A stretch of DNA of 64,000 nucleotides from Photobacterium piscicola (GTDB taxonomy: Bacteria; Pseudomonadota; Gammaproteobacteria; Enterobacterales; Vibrionaceae): positions 1-64,000 of the forward strand of contig NZ_FUZI01000005.1 of NCBI RefSeq assembly GCF_900166965.1. Direction: 5' to 3'. This document shows positions 1 to 9,326 of the stretch, piece after piece. Each line of letters opens with the position of its first letter. The first letter of the stretch is position 1. The position numbers and the translations under genes were made by a program. Below the pieces are notes generated by a model. The model did no database searches. It worked only from the letters and a program-made list of their open reading frames with translations, and was not told the origin of the DNA.

Positions 1-115
1 CCCGTCCGCCGCTCGTCAGCAAAGAAAGCAAGCTTTCTTTCTGTTACCGCTCGACTTGCATGTGTTAGGCCTGCCGCCAGCGTTCAATCTGAGCCATGAT
101 CAAACTCTTCAATTA
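1..115 (-). rRNA. rrs: 16S ribosomal RNA, 5' end (partial)
   Basis: On the minus strand this reads as the start of bacterial 16S rRNA. The conserved forward-primer region AGAGTTTGATCATGGCTCAG lies at about 91-110, followed by the conserved stretch leading to the first variable helix (hairpin with AAGAAAGC/GCTTTCTT near 20-40). The mature 5' end is about 115 by comparison with E. coli. The gene runs off the left edge, so only about 115 nt are present. The V1 stem sequence is of the Vibrionaceae type. Confidence 0.97.
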
Positions 116-332
116 AAGTTTTGTTGTCTCTTTCGAGACGGCTCAATGAATACTGACTTCAAAACTACCTTAGTAATTTTAAAGCTATTACCGCTTCTGT
201 TTCTACAAAGAGGAACAGAATGGTAATGAATTGACTGTGCCAAATAACCGTAGTTATTTGTATTGGTCACTCAGTTCATTGATAAATCTTTCGACTTAAC
301 TATTCAACGAGTGCCCACACAGATTGCATGGT

Positions 333-349
333 CAAATTGTTAAAGAACA
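333..349 (-). promoter_or_regulatory. rrn leader boxA antitermination site
   Basis: On the minus strand the sequence reads TGTTCTTTAACAATTTG. This matches the boxA element of rRNA leaders (E. coli TGCTCTTTAACAA), where NusB/NusE load to make rRNA transcription resistant to termination. It lies about 220 nt upstream of the 16S start and downstream of the rrn promoter, the expected place. Confidence 0.85.
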
Positions 350-399
350 TACTGACTTTCGGTAACCGCTTGCGCCGTCGTCCGTGTCAGTGAGGTCGT

Positions 400-427
400 A
401 TTATAGGGAGATTCTTGTTGCTGACAA
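400..427 (-). promoter_or_regulatory. rrn operon promoter
   Basis: The minus strand carries a -35 box TTGTCA (422-427) and a perfect -10 box TATAAT (400-405) separated by 16 bp, the short spacing usual for rrn promoters. Upstream (428-480) is a T/A-rich stretch that can serve as an UP element. Transcription should start near 393, giving a leader of about 280 nt that contains boxA. Confidence 0.85.
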
Positions 428-542
428 CCTTATTTTTATCTTTTTCTTTCGTTCGCTCAATCATTAACCCATAACGACAAATTACGACAAATAAAACAGC
501 TTTCATTATAAATAGTGTTTATTTTTGACAAATTCCAATACT

Positions 543-577
543 AAAAAAACGCCTTAGCACATGCATGCTAAGGCGTT
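543..577 (-). terminator. Rho-independent terminator of clpB
   Basis: A perfect hairpin with 12-bp arms (AACGCCTTAGCA and its complement) is followed on the minus strand by a T run (plus-strand A run 543-549). It ends the clpB transcript before the rrn promoter, 40 bp after the clpB stop. Confidence 0.9.
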
Positions 578-617
578 TATTAACAATAATTGATTATTTT
601 AAGCCATCATTTTTTAA

Positions 618-3197
618 TTACGCTTGTTTAGCAACAATCTTATCGTCTGCTACTGACAGTACGATTGGTTTACCCGGCATAAATTTACCTGATAACAAAT
701 CTTGTGCTAATGGATTTTCAATATATTGCTGTATTGCACGTTTTAATGGACGCGCGCCAAATACAGGATCAAAACCAGCATCAGAAATTAACTCTAACGC
801 ACTCTCTTCAACCTCTAACTGGAAATCTTTCTCTGCTAAACGTTTTTCCAAGCGCGCAATTTGAATTGATGCAATATGCTTAATGTTCTCTTTACCCAAT
901 GGGTGGAACACAACTGTTTCATCAACTCGGTTAATGAATTCAGGGCGGAAATGTTGACCCACCACTTCCATCACTAATGCTTTGATACCCTCGTAGTCCA
1001 AACTACCAAAATGTTCTTGAATACGATCAGAACCCAAGTTAGACGTCATAATGATCACCGTATTGCGGAAATCAACCGTACGACCTTGGCCATCAGTTAA
1101 ACGTCCATCATCTAATACCTGTAATAGAATATTAAATACATCTGGATGGGCTTTTTCAACTTCATCAAGCAAAATAACGGAATATGGACGACGACGAACC
1201 GCTTCAGTTAAATAACCACCTTCTTCATAACCAACATAACCTGGAGGCGCACCAACTAAACGTGCCACTGAGTGTTTTTCCATAAACTCAGACATGTCTA
1301 TACGCACCATCGCATCTTCACTATCAAACATAAAGTTAGCTAGTGACTTACACAATTCAGTTTTACCTACACCCGTTGGGCCTAAAAATAAGAATGAACC
1401 GATTGGACGTTGAGGATCAGACAAACCTGCACGACTGCGACGAATCGCGTTAGCTACAGCTTCAACGGCTTCTTCTTGGCCAATAACACGATTATGTAGC
1501 TCATCTTCCATGCGCAATAACTTATCACGCTCACCTTCTAGCATCTTAGCAACCGGAATACCTGTCGCTTTAGAAAGTACATCGGCAATTTCAACATCGG
1601 TTACTTTATTTTTAAGTAACGTCATATCTTGCATTTCTGCTTGCGCCGCTAAATCTAGTTGCTTTTCAAGTTCAGGAATACGACCGTACTGTAACTCTGA
1701 CATGCGATTTAGATCACCCGCTCGACGAGCAATTTCAACATCAGTACGGGCTTGTTCAAGCTCAGCTTTAATATGTTGAGTACCAGATAAAGAGGCTTTT
1801 TCAGCATTCCATACTTCTTCAAGTTCAGAATATTCACGCTCTTTAATATCCAATTCTTCAAGCAAATCACTTAACCGTTTTTGGCTAGCATCATCACTTT
1901 CTTTTTCTAATGCTTGCTGTTCAATCTTTAATTGAATAATACGGCGCTCTAAACGATCCATCGATTCTGGTTTAGAGTCAATTTGCATACGAATACTTGA
2001 CGCTGCTTCATCGATAAGATCAATCGCCTTATCGGGCAATTGTCGATCTGAAATATAACGGTGAGATAATGTCGCCGCCGCTACAATCGCAGGATCGGTG
2101 ATCTCTACATGGTGGTGAAGCTCATAACGTTCTTTTAGACCACGTAAAATAGCAATGGTATCTTCAACACTTGGCTCATCCACCAGCACTTTTTGGAAAC
2201 GACGTTCCAACGCTGCATCTTTTTCTAAATACTGGCGGTATTCATTTAAGGTTGTCGCACCAACGCAGTGAAGCTCACCACGAGCAAGCGCAGGTTTTAG
2301 CATATTACCGGCATCCATTGAGCCTTCGCCTTTACCAGCGCCAACCATAGTATGGATTTCATCAATAAACAAAATTACGCGACCGTCTTCTTGAGACAGT
2401 TCGTTTAATACTGCTTTTAAACGTTCTTCAAATTCACCACGAAATTTAGCACCTGCAATCAAAGACCCCATATCTAATGATAATACGCGTTTGTCACGTA
2501 AGCCTTCTGGCACTTCACCATTAACAATCCGTTGCGCTAAACCTTCAACAATCGCCGTTTTACCCACACCCGGTTCACCAATGATCACGGGGTTATTTTT
2601 AGTACGACGTTGCAGAACTTGAATAGTACGACGAATTTCATCATCACGACCAATCACAGGATCTAATCGACCTTGCTCTGCACGTTCTGTTAAATCAATC
2701 GTATATTTAGCTAATGCTTGACGGTTTTCTTCTGCGTTTTGATCATCCACTTTTTGTCCACCACGAATTTGATCAATCGCTTTACTTATCTGATCTGCTT
2801 TTAAACCAAGTTCACGTAATAAATCCCCTACAGGGCCTTTATCATTATCAACCGCAGCTAAAATAAAGAGTTCTGACGAAATAAATTTATCATTACGTTT
2901 TTGTGCAAGCTTGTCACACATGTTTAATAACGTGCCCATGCTATTGGATAGTTGTACTTCACCACCAATACCTGTCACTTTTGGAATACGCTCTAGTATC
3001 TCACCCAAACGCGAACGAAGCTGAGTAGAATCTACATTCAAAAGGGTAAGTAAGGGACGTACTGTACTGCCTTCTTGGTTTAATAATGCAACCATAAGAT
3101 GAGCAGGTTCAATGTACTGATGATCACGCCCTAAAGCTAATGACTGTGCATCAGAAATAGCGGCTTGGAACTTACTGGTAAATCGGTCAAGACGCAT
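618..3197 (-). CDS. clpB: ATP-dependent disaggregase ClpB (Hsp104 family)
   Basis: This is a cytosolic AAA+ disaggregase that, with DnaK, pulls polypeptides out of heat-induced aggregates. The 859 residues match the usual length (857 in E. coli). A Clp N-terminal repeat domain covers residues 1-145. The first AAA+ module has Walker A GEPGVGKT at 207-214, a coiled-coil M domain follows at roughly 410-530, and the second AAA+ module has Walker A GPTGVGKT near 605. The start MRLDRF is the family start. The gene has its own sigma-32 promoter and terminator, so it is a separate heat-shock unit although it follows pgeF and rluD on the same strand. Confidence 0.98.
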   Translation of the reverse strand: MRLDRFTSKFQAAISDAQSLALGRDHQYIEPAHLMVALLNQEGSTVRPLLTLLNVDSTQLRSRLGEILERIPKVTGIGGEVQLSNSMGTLLNMCDKLAQKRNDKFISSELFILAAVDNDKGPVGDLLRELGLKADQISKAIDQIRGGQKVDDQNAEENRQALAKYTIDLTERAEQGRLDPVIGRDDEIRRTIQVLQRRTKNNPVIIGEPGVGKTAIVEGLAQRIVNGEVPEGLRDKRVLSLDMGSLIAGAKFRGEFEERLKAVLNELSQEDGRVILFIDEIHTMVGAGKGEGSMDAGNMLKPALARGELHCVGATTLNEYRQYLEKDAALERRFQKVLVDEPSVEDTIAILRGLKERYELHHHVEITDPAIVAAATLSHRYISDRQLPDKAIDLIDEAASSIRMQIDSKPESMDRLERRIIQLKIEQQALEKESDDASQKRLSDLLEELDIKEREYSELEEVWNAEKASLSGTQHIKAELEQARTDVEIARRAGDLNRMSELQYGRIPELEKQLDLAAQAEMQDMTLLKNKVTDVEIADVLSKATGIPVAKMLEGERDKLLRMEDELHNRVIGQEEAVEAVANAIRRSRAGLSDPQRPIGSFLFLGPTGVGKTELCKSLANFMFDSEDAMVRIDMSEFMEKHSVARLVGAPPGYVGYEEGGYLTEAVRRRPYSVILLDEVEKAHPDVFNILLQVLDDGRLTDGQGRTVDFRNTVIIMTSNLGSDRIQEHFGSLDYEGIKALVMEVVGQHFRPEFINRVDETVVFHPLGKENIKHIASIQIARLEKRLAEKDFQLEVEESALELISDAGFDPVFGARPLKRAIQQYIENPLAQDLLSGKFMPGKPIVLSVADDKIVAKQA

Positions 3198-3236
3198 AGG
3201 TCCCCCAATAATAAATTTAATAACCTGTTACTAGTT

Positions 3237-3264
3237 ATATGGTAGTTCGTAGGGGTTTTTCAAG
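3237..3264 (-). promoter_or_regulatory. Sigma-32 (heat-shock) promoter of clpB
   Basis: The minus strand shows CTTGAAA (3258-3264), a 13-bp spacer, then TACCATAT (3237-3244). The heat-shock consensus is CTTGAAA, 13-15 bp, CCCCATNT, so the -35 is perfect and the -10 matches at six of eight positions. It lies 40-67 bp upstream of the clpB start. Confidence 0.85.
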
Positions 3265-3290
3265 GCTCTTAAAGCGCAAAATAATGCTGC

Positions 3291-3327
3291 AAAAAAAGCG
3301 GGTATATTGTTAGCCAATATACCCGCT
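3291..3327 (-). terminator. Terminator of the rluD-pgeF unit
   Basis: A perfect 13-bp-arm hairpin (3297-3309 with 3315-3327) is followed on the minus strand by a T run (plus A run 3291-3297). It separates pgeF from the heat-shock promoter of clpB. Confidence 0.85.
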
Positions 3328-3353
3328 TCTTATTTGTTATTAATACTGAAAAA

Positions 3354-4082
3354 TTAACGCAGCCAAATCAATGAAGCTTGACGTCCAGTGACGGCTTGAC
3401 GACGATAAGAATAAAACAACTCATCGTTATTAAACGTACAGTATTCACCGCCATAAATAGCGCTAATTCCGTGCTGTTGTAAGCGCTGTCGTGCTAATAA
3501 ATATAAATTAGCTAGCCACTTATCACCATGAGCAATAAAAGCATCAGCAGCATTAGCGTCAACATCAATAAACTGCTCACGTACTTCACTGCCAACTTCA
3601 AACGCTGTCGGGCCGATTGCCGGTCCCATCCAAGCCATAATATCAGCACTAGGACAGGAAAATTTAGCAATGGCATTATCAATCACTCCGGCAGCAAGTC
3701 CCCGCCACCCAGCATGAACAGCTGCCACTTCAGTTCCTTGCTTATTACACAATAGAACAGGCAAACAGTCAGCCGTCATGATGGCACAGGCTAAGCCAGG
3801 CACACGGGTAAAACTACCATCAGCATCGATCACTTCTGTTAACGGCGTAGTAATATCAATCACAATCGGACTGTGAATTTGATTTAACCATGCTGGCTCT
3901 GCCGTTAACCAACAATGCTGTTTCAGTAATTGACGATTTGTTAGTACAGAACTGACATCATCCCCAACATGCAATCCCAAATTGAGTGCATTGTAGGGTG
4001 CAGAACTGACACCGCCAAAACGGGTTGTACTTACCGTTAACACATTCTCTGGAGCTGGCCAGTTAGGAATAATGGTTTGCAT
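3354..4082 (-). CDS. pgeF: Purine nucleoside phosphorylase / peptidoglycan editing factor PgeF (YfiH, DUF152)
   Basis: This belongs to the multicopper-oxidase-like DUF152 (YfiH/CNF1) family, a cytosolic enzyme. In E. coli YfiH is tied to correct peptidoglycan composition, and homologues act on purine nucleosides. The metal-site motifs are visible: NQIHS (residues about 67-71), ADCLPVLL (about 104-111) and HAGWRGL (about 122-128), giving the family's His-Cys-His triad. The 242 residues are typical. Its ATG overlaps the rluD stop (TAATG), so the two are translationally coupled. The exact physiological substrate cannot be read from sequence. Confidence 0.93.
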   Translation of the reverse strand: MQTIIPNWPAPENVLTVSTTRFGGVSSAPYNALNLGLHVGDDVSSVLTNRQLLKQHCWLTAEPAWLNQIHSPIVIDITTPLTEVIDADGSFTRVPGLACAIMTADCLPVLLCNKQGTEVAAVHAGWRGLAAGVIDNAIAKFSCPSADIMAWMGPAIGPTAFEVGSEVREQFIDVDANAADAFIAHGDKWLANLYLLARQRLQQHGISAIYGGEYCTFNNDELFYSYRRQAVTGRQASLIWLR

Positions 4083-5056
4083 TAATAAATATCTTCGTTA
4101 TTTTCAGCGTTGTCTTTACGTAAAATATCAATCATCGCAACCATGTCGTTTGGTAATGGTGCATGCCATTCCATTAACTCACCCGTCATTGGGTGTGATA
4201 GACGCAACATACGTGCGTGCAATGCTTGACGATCAAATGAACGTAACGCATGAATAAATTCATCAGATGCATGACGTGGCGGACGAGGACGACCACCGTA
4301 GATCACATCACCAATCAGCGGATGACTCATGTATGACATATGCACACGAATTTGGTGAGTACGACCGGTTTCTAGACGTAACACAATACGTGTATGCTCA
4401 CGGAAACGCTCAGCAACACGGTAATGAGTAATTGCATCTTTACCTAGCTCATGTACTGCCATACAAATACGTTTAGTAGCATGACGCCCAATTGGTTTTT
4501 CAATCGTACCGCCGCCCGTCATTTGACCAATAGCAATTGCTTCATATTCACGGGTAATTTTACGTTTTTGTAGTGCGCGCACTAAACGTGTTTGTGCCTG
4601 AATAGTTTTAGCTACGACCATTAAGCCAGTCGTGTCTTTATCCAAACGGTGCACAATACCCACACGTGGTACTTCAGCCAATGCTGGGTAATGATATAAC
4701 AGCGCATTTAGCACTGTGCCATCGGGTGTACCCGCACCTGGGTGAACCACAAAATCACGTGGCTTATTGATCACTAAAATGTCGTCATCTTCATAAACAA
4801 CATCAAGTGGAAGGTCTTGCGCAATCCAGCGCATTTCATCTTCGATTTCGGCTTGAATAAATAATTCTTCACCACCCATCATTTTTGAACGTGGTTTGTT
4901 GTCAATTTTACCGTTTACTGAAACCATGTCCTTTAGAATCCACTCTTTGATACGAGAGCGGGAATAATCGGGATATAATTCAGCAATAACCTGATCAAGG
5001 CGCTTGCCTAGTTGGCTTTCGCTAACTGTATTTGTTAATTCTATTTGCTGTGCCAT
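4082..5056 (-). CDS. rluD: 23S rRNA pseudouridine(1911/1915/1917) synthase RluD
   Basis: RluD makes three pseudouridines in helix 69 of 23S rRNA, at the heart of the subunit interface. An S4 RNA-binding domain (about 18-80) precedes the RsuA/RluA catalytic domain. The motif HRLDKDTTGL carries catalytic Asp139, the same position as in E. coli. The 324 residues are the expected length. The gene is divergent from bamD with a 172-bp intergenic region, as in enterobacteria, and is the first gene of the rluD-pgeF unit. Confidence 0.97.
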   Translation of the reverse strand: MAQQIELTNTVSESQLGKRLDQVIAELYPDYSRSRIKEWILKDMVSVNGKIDNKPRSKMMGGEELFIQAEIEDEMRWIAQDLPLDVVYEDDDILVINKPRDFVVHPGAGTPDGTVLNALLYHYPALAEVPRVGIVHRLDKDTTGLMVVAKTIQAQTRLVRALQKRKITREYEAIAIGQMTGGGTIEKPIGRHATKRICMAVHELGKDAITHYRVAERFREHTRIVLRLETGRTHQIRVHMSYMSHPLIGDVIYGGRPRPPRHASDEFIHALRSFDRQALHARMLRLSHPMTGELMEWHAPLPNDMVAMIDILRKDNAENNEDIY

Positions 5057-5228
5057 AACGAACTTTTTTAAAAAGCGTGAGACTAATTGCCATACGCTGC
5101 GTAAAATGTACCAAGCTTAATAAAACGATGCTTGATGTAAACTAATATAATGTCATTGTATCTGTTAACGGCTCAGTCCGTAATGGATCGAGCAAAATAA
5201 AATTTTTATCAAGGAAACTGACGCCGTA

Positions 5229-5957
5229 ATGAAACGCCTGACAATATCAACTTTTCTTGCTGTAGCCTTGCTTTCAGGCTGTTCCAGTACTGAGAAAGTC
5301 ATTCCTGATGTTCCACCATCAGACTTATATTCTACTGCCCAGCAAGCTTTGCAGAGCGGTAATTGGAATAATGCTATCGAGCGCCTAGAGGCAATGGACT
5401 CTCGTTATCCATTTGGTGCTTACTCAGATCAAGTACAATTAGATTTAATCTATGCCTACTACAAAAATGATGATTTGCCATTATCTCAAGCCACAATTGC
5501 GCGTTTTTTACGCTTAAATCCAACCCATCCACAAGCGGATTGGGTTTATTATATGCGTGGTCTAACGCACATGGCGCAAGATCGTAGCTTTATGCATGAC
5601 ATGTTCAATATTGATCGTTTTGATCGTGATCCAACCCCTTCACGCCAAGCATTTCGCGATTTTAAATACCTCTTAGAACGCTTCCCAGATAGTCAGTATG
5701 ACGCAGATGCGAAAGCTCGCATGGTTTTTTTAAAAAACCAACTTGCTGAATATGATCTAGCTGTTGCTGATTTTTATGTGCGCCGTGAAGCATGGATTGC
5801 AGCGATCAACCGTTGCCAACAAGTACAACGCTTATACCCAGACACAAGTGCTGCACGTAAGTCACTATTACTTGAAAAAACAGCGTATGAGAAATTAAAA
5901 CTGGATAAAGAAGTCTCTCGCACAGAAGCGATGATCAAACTTAACCCAGTAAAATAA
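5229..5957 (+). CDS. bamD: Outer-membrane assembly lipoprotein BamD
   Basis: BamD is the essential lipoprotein partner of BamA in the complex that folds outer-membrane beta-barrels. The signal peptide ends in the lipobox LLSGC with lipidated Cys18. The residue after Cys is Ser, consistent with outer-membrane sorting. The rest is a series of tetratricopeptide-like helices, for example around residues 30-65 and 70-105. The 242 residues match E. coli BamD (245). A terminator hairpin follows directly, so it is probably monocistronic. Confidence 0.97.
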   Translation: MKRLTISTFLAVALLSGCSSTEKVIPDVPPSDLYSTAQQALQSGNWNNAIERLEAMDSRYPFGAYSDQVQLDLIYAYYKNDDLPLSQATIARFLRLNPTHPQADWVYYMRGLTHMAQDRSFMHDMFNIDRFDRDPTPSRQAFRDFKYLLERFPDSQYDADAKARMVFLKNQLAEYDLAVADFYVRREAWIAAINRCQQVQRLYPDTSAARKSLLLEKTAYEKLKLDKEVSRTEAMIKLNPVK

Positions 5958-5981
5958 AGACCATCACAATGCAGCAATAAA

Positions 5982-6012
5982 AAATGGCAGCTCAATGAGC
6001 TGCCATTTTTAT
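5982..6012 (+). terminator. Terminator of bamD
   Basis: The hairpin AAATGGCAGCTCA / TGAGCTGCCATTT is followed by a short T run, 25 bp after the bamD stop. Confidence 0.9.
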
Positions 6013-6262
6013 GAATATGTTAATAATAAATATTTACGTCATTCAATAACGTTAAAACTCCAACCGCATAACTAGTGCACAAAAAACACTCAACAGATTG
6101 AAATAAAACGTATTTACTCCCTAGTTAGCACTAGCCACCAGCAATAAATCTTCCTCCATACTGCCTTAGTTTATCAATAAAGCTCAAGTGTTTTTTAGAT
6201 ACTTTTTTGCAACAAACCTACTTTGGTCACATTTTTTTCGCTAAAAAATCACTAACGACAAC

Positions 6263-6306
6263 AGTGTGACACAGATCACGTTATTAGTTAGTAATTTTAG
6301 TAATCT
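6263..6306 (+). promoter_or_regulatory. CRP site and candidate promoter of raiA
   Basis: TGTGACACAGATCACG (6265-6280) fits the CRP consensus TGTGA-N6-TCACA at nine of ten positions. A possible -10 TAATCT lies at 6301-6306. A start near 6313 would put the CRP centre at about -41, the class II position. The CRP match is direct; the promoter geometry is inferred. The rest of 6013-6262 is AT-rich with no gene visible. Confidence 0.7.
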
Positions 6307-6347
6307 GAAGTTAACCCAACGAAGGGTAGCAAACGAGGAAGATAAAT

Positions 6348-6716
6348 ATGACATTAGAAATCACTGGCAAAAACATCGATATCACCCCGGCTATCCGTGA
6401 GCGTTTTGAATTTAAATTCGATAAGTTAGAAAAACTTCAAGTACCGCTAATTAAAAAACATATCATGATTAGCAAAGAGCCAAGCAAGCTATTTAAAATT
6501 GAGGCCTCTGTTAGCATTGCTGGAGGACAATTAGTCGCTTCTGCAGAGCATGAAGACTTGTTTGGTGCGATTACAGATCTTTACCAAAAACTTGATCGCC
6601 AATTGAAGAAACAAGCTCACAAACCAAATGCACGTCGTGCAAGTCATAGCGAAAAACCAGCAGAAGCTGAAGATACAACTGAATATGATGACGAAGTAGA
6701 ATTTGATGAAGCATAA
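6348..6716 (+). CDS. raiA: Ribosome hibernation/inhibition factor RaiA (YfiA)
   Basis: RaiA binds the A/P-site region of 70S ribosomes and blocks translation in stationary phase or cold. The first 100 residues are a typical S30AE domain: MTLEITGKNIDITPAIRER at the start, then ISKEPSK and LVASAEHEDLFGAI. The C-terminus is an extended acidic tail (about residues 101-122, rich in E and D), slightly longer than in E. coli RaiA (113 aa in total). This makes it RaiA rather than the short hibernation factor HPF, which lacks the tail. An upstream CRP site suggests control by cAMP-CRP. The order bamD-raiA-pheA is the conserved gammaproteobacterial order. Confidence 0.94.
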   Translation: MTLEITGKNIDITPAIRERFEFKFDKLEKLQVPLIKKHIMISKEPSKLFKIEASVSIAGGQLVASAEHEDLFGAITDLYQKLDRQLKKQAHKPNARRASHSEKPAEAEDTTEYDDEVEFDEA

Positions 6717-6740
6717 TCGTTAATGATTAAGAGGATTTAA

Positions 6741-6770
6741 AACAGCCCTGCCAATGCAGGGCTGTTTGCT
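6741..6770 (+). terminator. Terminator of raiA
   Basis: A strong GC-rich hairpin (ACAGCCCTGC / GCAGGGCTGT, loop CAAT) sits 25 bp after the raiA stop, with only a broken T run after it (TTTGCTTT). No Phe-rich leader peptide precedes it, so it reads as the raiA terminator rather than a pheA attenuator. Confidence 0.75.
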
Positions 6771-6776
6771 TTGGGC

Positions 6777-6805
6777 TTGACAAAAAAAGCCACCCTGCCT
6801 AATGT
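6777..6805 (+). promoter_or_regulatory. Candidate promoter of pheA
   Basis: A perfect -35 TTGACA (6777-6782) is followed after 17 bp by a weak -10 TAATGT (6800-6805), about 70 bp before the pheA start. Confidence 0.5.
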
Positions 6806-6874
6806 GGATTGCAATGATAAAACGATAATATGCCGCTTTCAGGTTTAAGAAAGCCGATCATAATAGGGATCGCT

Positions 6875-8053
6875 ATGACCGATAACACACGCTCTTCATT
6901 GGATGAGATTCGCAATAATGTCACTCGTATCGATAATGCATTATTAGCACTTTTGGCTGAACGACGCACACTAAGTCTTGAAGTCGCTAAAAGTAAAATT
7001 GATACCGCTAAACCCGTTCGTGATCAAGCACGTGAGCAAGCATTGCTATTACGCTTAATCGACACGGGAAAAGAACATCAACTTGATCCGCTATACGTTA
7101 CTCAAATTTTTCACACCATCATTGAAGATTCGGTTCTCTATCAACAAGCTTACTTACAGCGCTTACTTAATCCAGAAAATGCTTCCCCAACAGCACGAGT
7201 CTCTTTTTTAGGTGCCAAGGGATCATATTCACACCTTGCAAGCCGCAATTATTTTAGCCGCAAACAAACCCAATTAGTGGAAATTAGCTGTTCATGTTTT
7301 CGAGATATCGTCAATGAAGTAGAAACAGGTCATGCCGATTATGGTGTACTACCAATAGAAAACACCAGCTCGGGCTCAATCAATGAAGTGTATGACTTAT
7401 TACAACACACCAGTTTATCAATCGTCGGGGAAATAACCCAGCCAATAGAACATTGCTTATTGACTGCTGTTGATACACAAATAGAACAAATAGACACCCT
7501 ATATTCTCATCCTCAACCCCATCAGCAATGCAGCGAATTCCTTCATGGAATGGGAAAAATTAATCAACAATATTGCCCAAGTACTGCCGATGCTATGTTG
7601 ACGGTTGCTGAGCTAAAACAACCTAATATTGCGGCTATTGGTAATGCGTCTAGTGGTGAAATTTACGGTTTAACCCCAATTAAAACCAACATTGCTAACC
7701 AACAAGAAAATTTTACCCGTTTTATTGTTGTTGCCCGTAAGCCCGTTAGCGTCAATTCATTAATTCCAGCTAAAACAACATTGATTATGTCAACCGCACA
7801 AGCTGCGGGCTCATTAGTTGAATGTTTAGTGGTGCTTCGTAATGCCAAAATAAATATGACTAAACTGGAATCTCGCCCAGTCATTGGTAATCCATGGGAA
7901 GAAATGTTCTATGTTGATGTCGAGATCAATTTAAAAGATCCACTAATGCAACAAGTCTTAGAAGAGCTCACCCGCTTAACCCGCTTTATTAAAGTCTTAG
8001 GCTGTTACCCGAGTGAAAATGTGACCCCGACTGAAGTTGAATTCAGCGAATAA
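6875..8053 (+). CDS. pheA: Bifunctional chorismate mutase / prephenate dehydratase PheA
   Basis: This enzyme converts chorismate to prephenate and then to phenylpyruvate, the committed steps to phenylalanine. The order is an AroQ-type chorismate mutase helix bundle (about 1-95), a prephenate dehydratase domain (about 105-285, with the TRF motif in NFTRFIVVA) and a C-terminal ACT domain for Phe feedback (about 300-385; ESRP motif). The ATG at 6875 was chosen over the in-frame ATG at 6830. It has AGGGAT four bases upstream and gives 392 residues (386 in E. coli). It is convergent with tyrA. Confidence 0.96.
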   Translation: MTDNTRSSLDEIRNNVTRIDNALLALLAERRTLSLEVAKSKIDTAKPVRDQAREQALLLRLIDTGKEHQLDPLYVTQIFHTIIEDSVLYQQAYLQRLLNPENASPTARVSFLGAKGSYSHLASRNYFSRKQTQLVEISCSCFRDIVNEVETGHADYGVLPIENTSSGSINEVYDLLQHTSLSIVGEITQPIEHCLLTAVDTQIEQIDTLYSHPQPHQQCSEFLHGMGKINQQYCPSTADAMLTVAELKQPNIAAIGNASSGEIYGLTPIKTNIANQQENFTRFIVVARKPVSVNSLIPAKTTLIMSTAQAAGSLVECLVVLRNAKINMTKLESRPVIGNPWEEMFYVDVEINLKDPLMQQVLEELTRLTRFIKVLGCYPSENVTPTEVEFSE

Positions 8054-8085
8054 TAATACTGAGGAAAGTGCATATTAGCGTCATT

Positions 8086-8122
8086 AAAAAAGCCCACCTT
8101 CATGATTAAACGTGGGCTTTTT
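8086..8122. terminator. Bidirectional terminator between pheA and tyrA
   Basis: The arms AAAAAGCCCAC / GTGGGCTTTTT give a hairpin with a U run on either strand, placed between the two convergent genes. Confidence 0.88.
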
Positions 8123-8151
8123 AGTAAGTAAGTTCTGAAATTGAACGCTAT

Positions 8152-9291
8152 TTATTTATGTCGAGTTGAATCATTCGCCTGTCTAAGTAGTCCTTGGCTC
8201 TCGACTAAAAAATGCTGTGCATAGTCACCAAACCAATGCTCAACCTGCCCAAAAGCTTGTTTAAAGGCCACTTTATCTTGGCGCTCTAACATATCAATTG
8301 CTTCACCAAAACGCTGATGGAAACGTTTGATCATCGCTAAGTTCTGAGGTGCTGACATAATAATATCAGCATATAACTGCGCATCTTGAGCAAATAACCG
8401 TCCAACCATGGCAAGTTCTAAGCGGTAAATCGGCGAGCTTAGTGACATCAATTGTTCTATTTTTGGGTCTTCTTCGGCTAAATGAACCCCATAAACGAAC
8501 GAGGTAAAGTGACGTAAAGCTTGAATCAACGTCATCCCCTGATCATGTTCAATCGCACTAATACGGTTTAATGATGCTCCCCAAATCTGAATCTGCTCCA
8601 ACAACCATTGGTAACTTTCAGGGTTACGGCCATCACAGTAAACAACCACTTGCTTGGCTAAACTTGGAATATCAGGGCCAAACATTGGATGTAAACCAAC
8701 CACAGGCCCTGAGTGCACTTCTAACATCGCTTGCAGTGGGCCACTTTTAACCGACGTAAGATCAGTGAGAATACAATCATCAGGCAAATTACCTAATTTG
8801 GTAATGATTGCTTCTGTCATATGAATTGGGACAGAAACAACCACCATTCCCGCATCATGCAATATCTCATCTGCTCGATCCCAGTCTTGGCTACCGAGTA
8901 AACGTACTTGGTAACCAGACAAGGTAAATAGACGTTGGAACAATTGCCCAAGTTGACCATAACCACCAATAATCACAATTGGACGTAATTGCGGATTTAA
9001 ACATTTAAACCCAGAGTCATTTTCACTGGAATATGATTCTCGCATCGTGCGCCGTAACACATCTTCAATCAGATCAGCAGGTACACCTTTTGACTCTGCT
9101 TCTTGACGGCGAGATGCCAACATTGCCGCTTCACGATCAGGGGCATAAATAGGCAATCCATGTTGGCTCTTAACAACACCAACTTGTTCGACTAACGCTA
9201 AACGGCGCGCTAATAGCTCCACCATTTGACGATCAACATCGTCTATTTGATCTCTTAATATGCTTAACTCAGCAACCATGACTTTTGACAT
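8152..9291 (-). CDS. tyrA: Bifunctional chorismate mutase / prephenate dehydrogenase TyrA
   Basis: TyrA converts chorismate to prephenate and then, with NAD, to 4-hydroxyphenylpyruvate for tyrosine. An AroQ mutase domain occupies about residues 5-90. The Rossmann loop is at 109-115 (GGYGQLG), with the dehydrogenase to the C-terminus (HPMFGP motif near 190). The 379 residues compare with 373 in E. coli. The start is uncertain: ATG at 9291 or the family-like MVAEL at 9279. It lies 35 bp downstream of aroF, so the pair forms an aroF-tyrA operon under the TyrR site upstream. Confidence 0.96.
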   Translation of the reverse strand: MSKVMVAELSILRDQIDDVDRQMVELLARRLALVEQVGVVKSQHGLPIYAPDREAAMLASRRQEAESKGVPADLIEDVLRRTMRESYSSENDSGFKCLNPQLRPIVIIGGYGQLGQLFQRLFTLSGYQVRLLGSQDWDRADEILHDAGMVVVSVPIHMTEAIITKLGNLPDDCILTDLTSVKSGPLQAMLEVHSGPVVGLHPMFGPDIPSLAKQVVVYCDGRNPESYQWLLEQIQIWGASLNRISAIEHDQGMTLIQALRHFTSFVYGVHLAEEDPKIEQLMSLSSPIYRLELAMVGRLFAQDAQLYADIIMSAPQNLAMIKRFHQRFGEAIDMLERQDKVAFKQAFGQVEHWFGDYAQHFLVESQGLLRQANDSTRHK

Positions 9292-9326
9292 CCGTATTTA
9301 TCCAACTGCAACTATAATGCAAAGGG

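Noticed and set aside
6717-6874. Phe attenuator leader for pheA
   Set aside because: A hairpin is present, but no short leader peptide with a run of Phe codons. It lies before the likely promoter and fits a raiA terminator.
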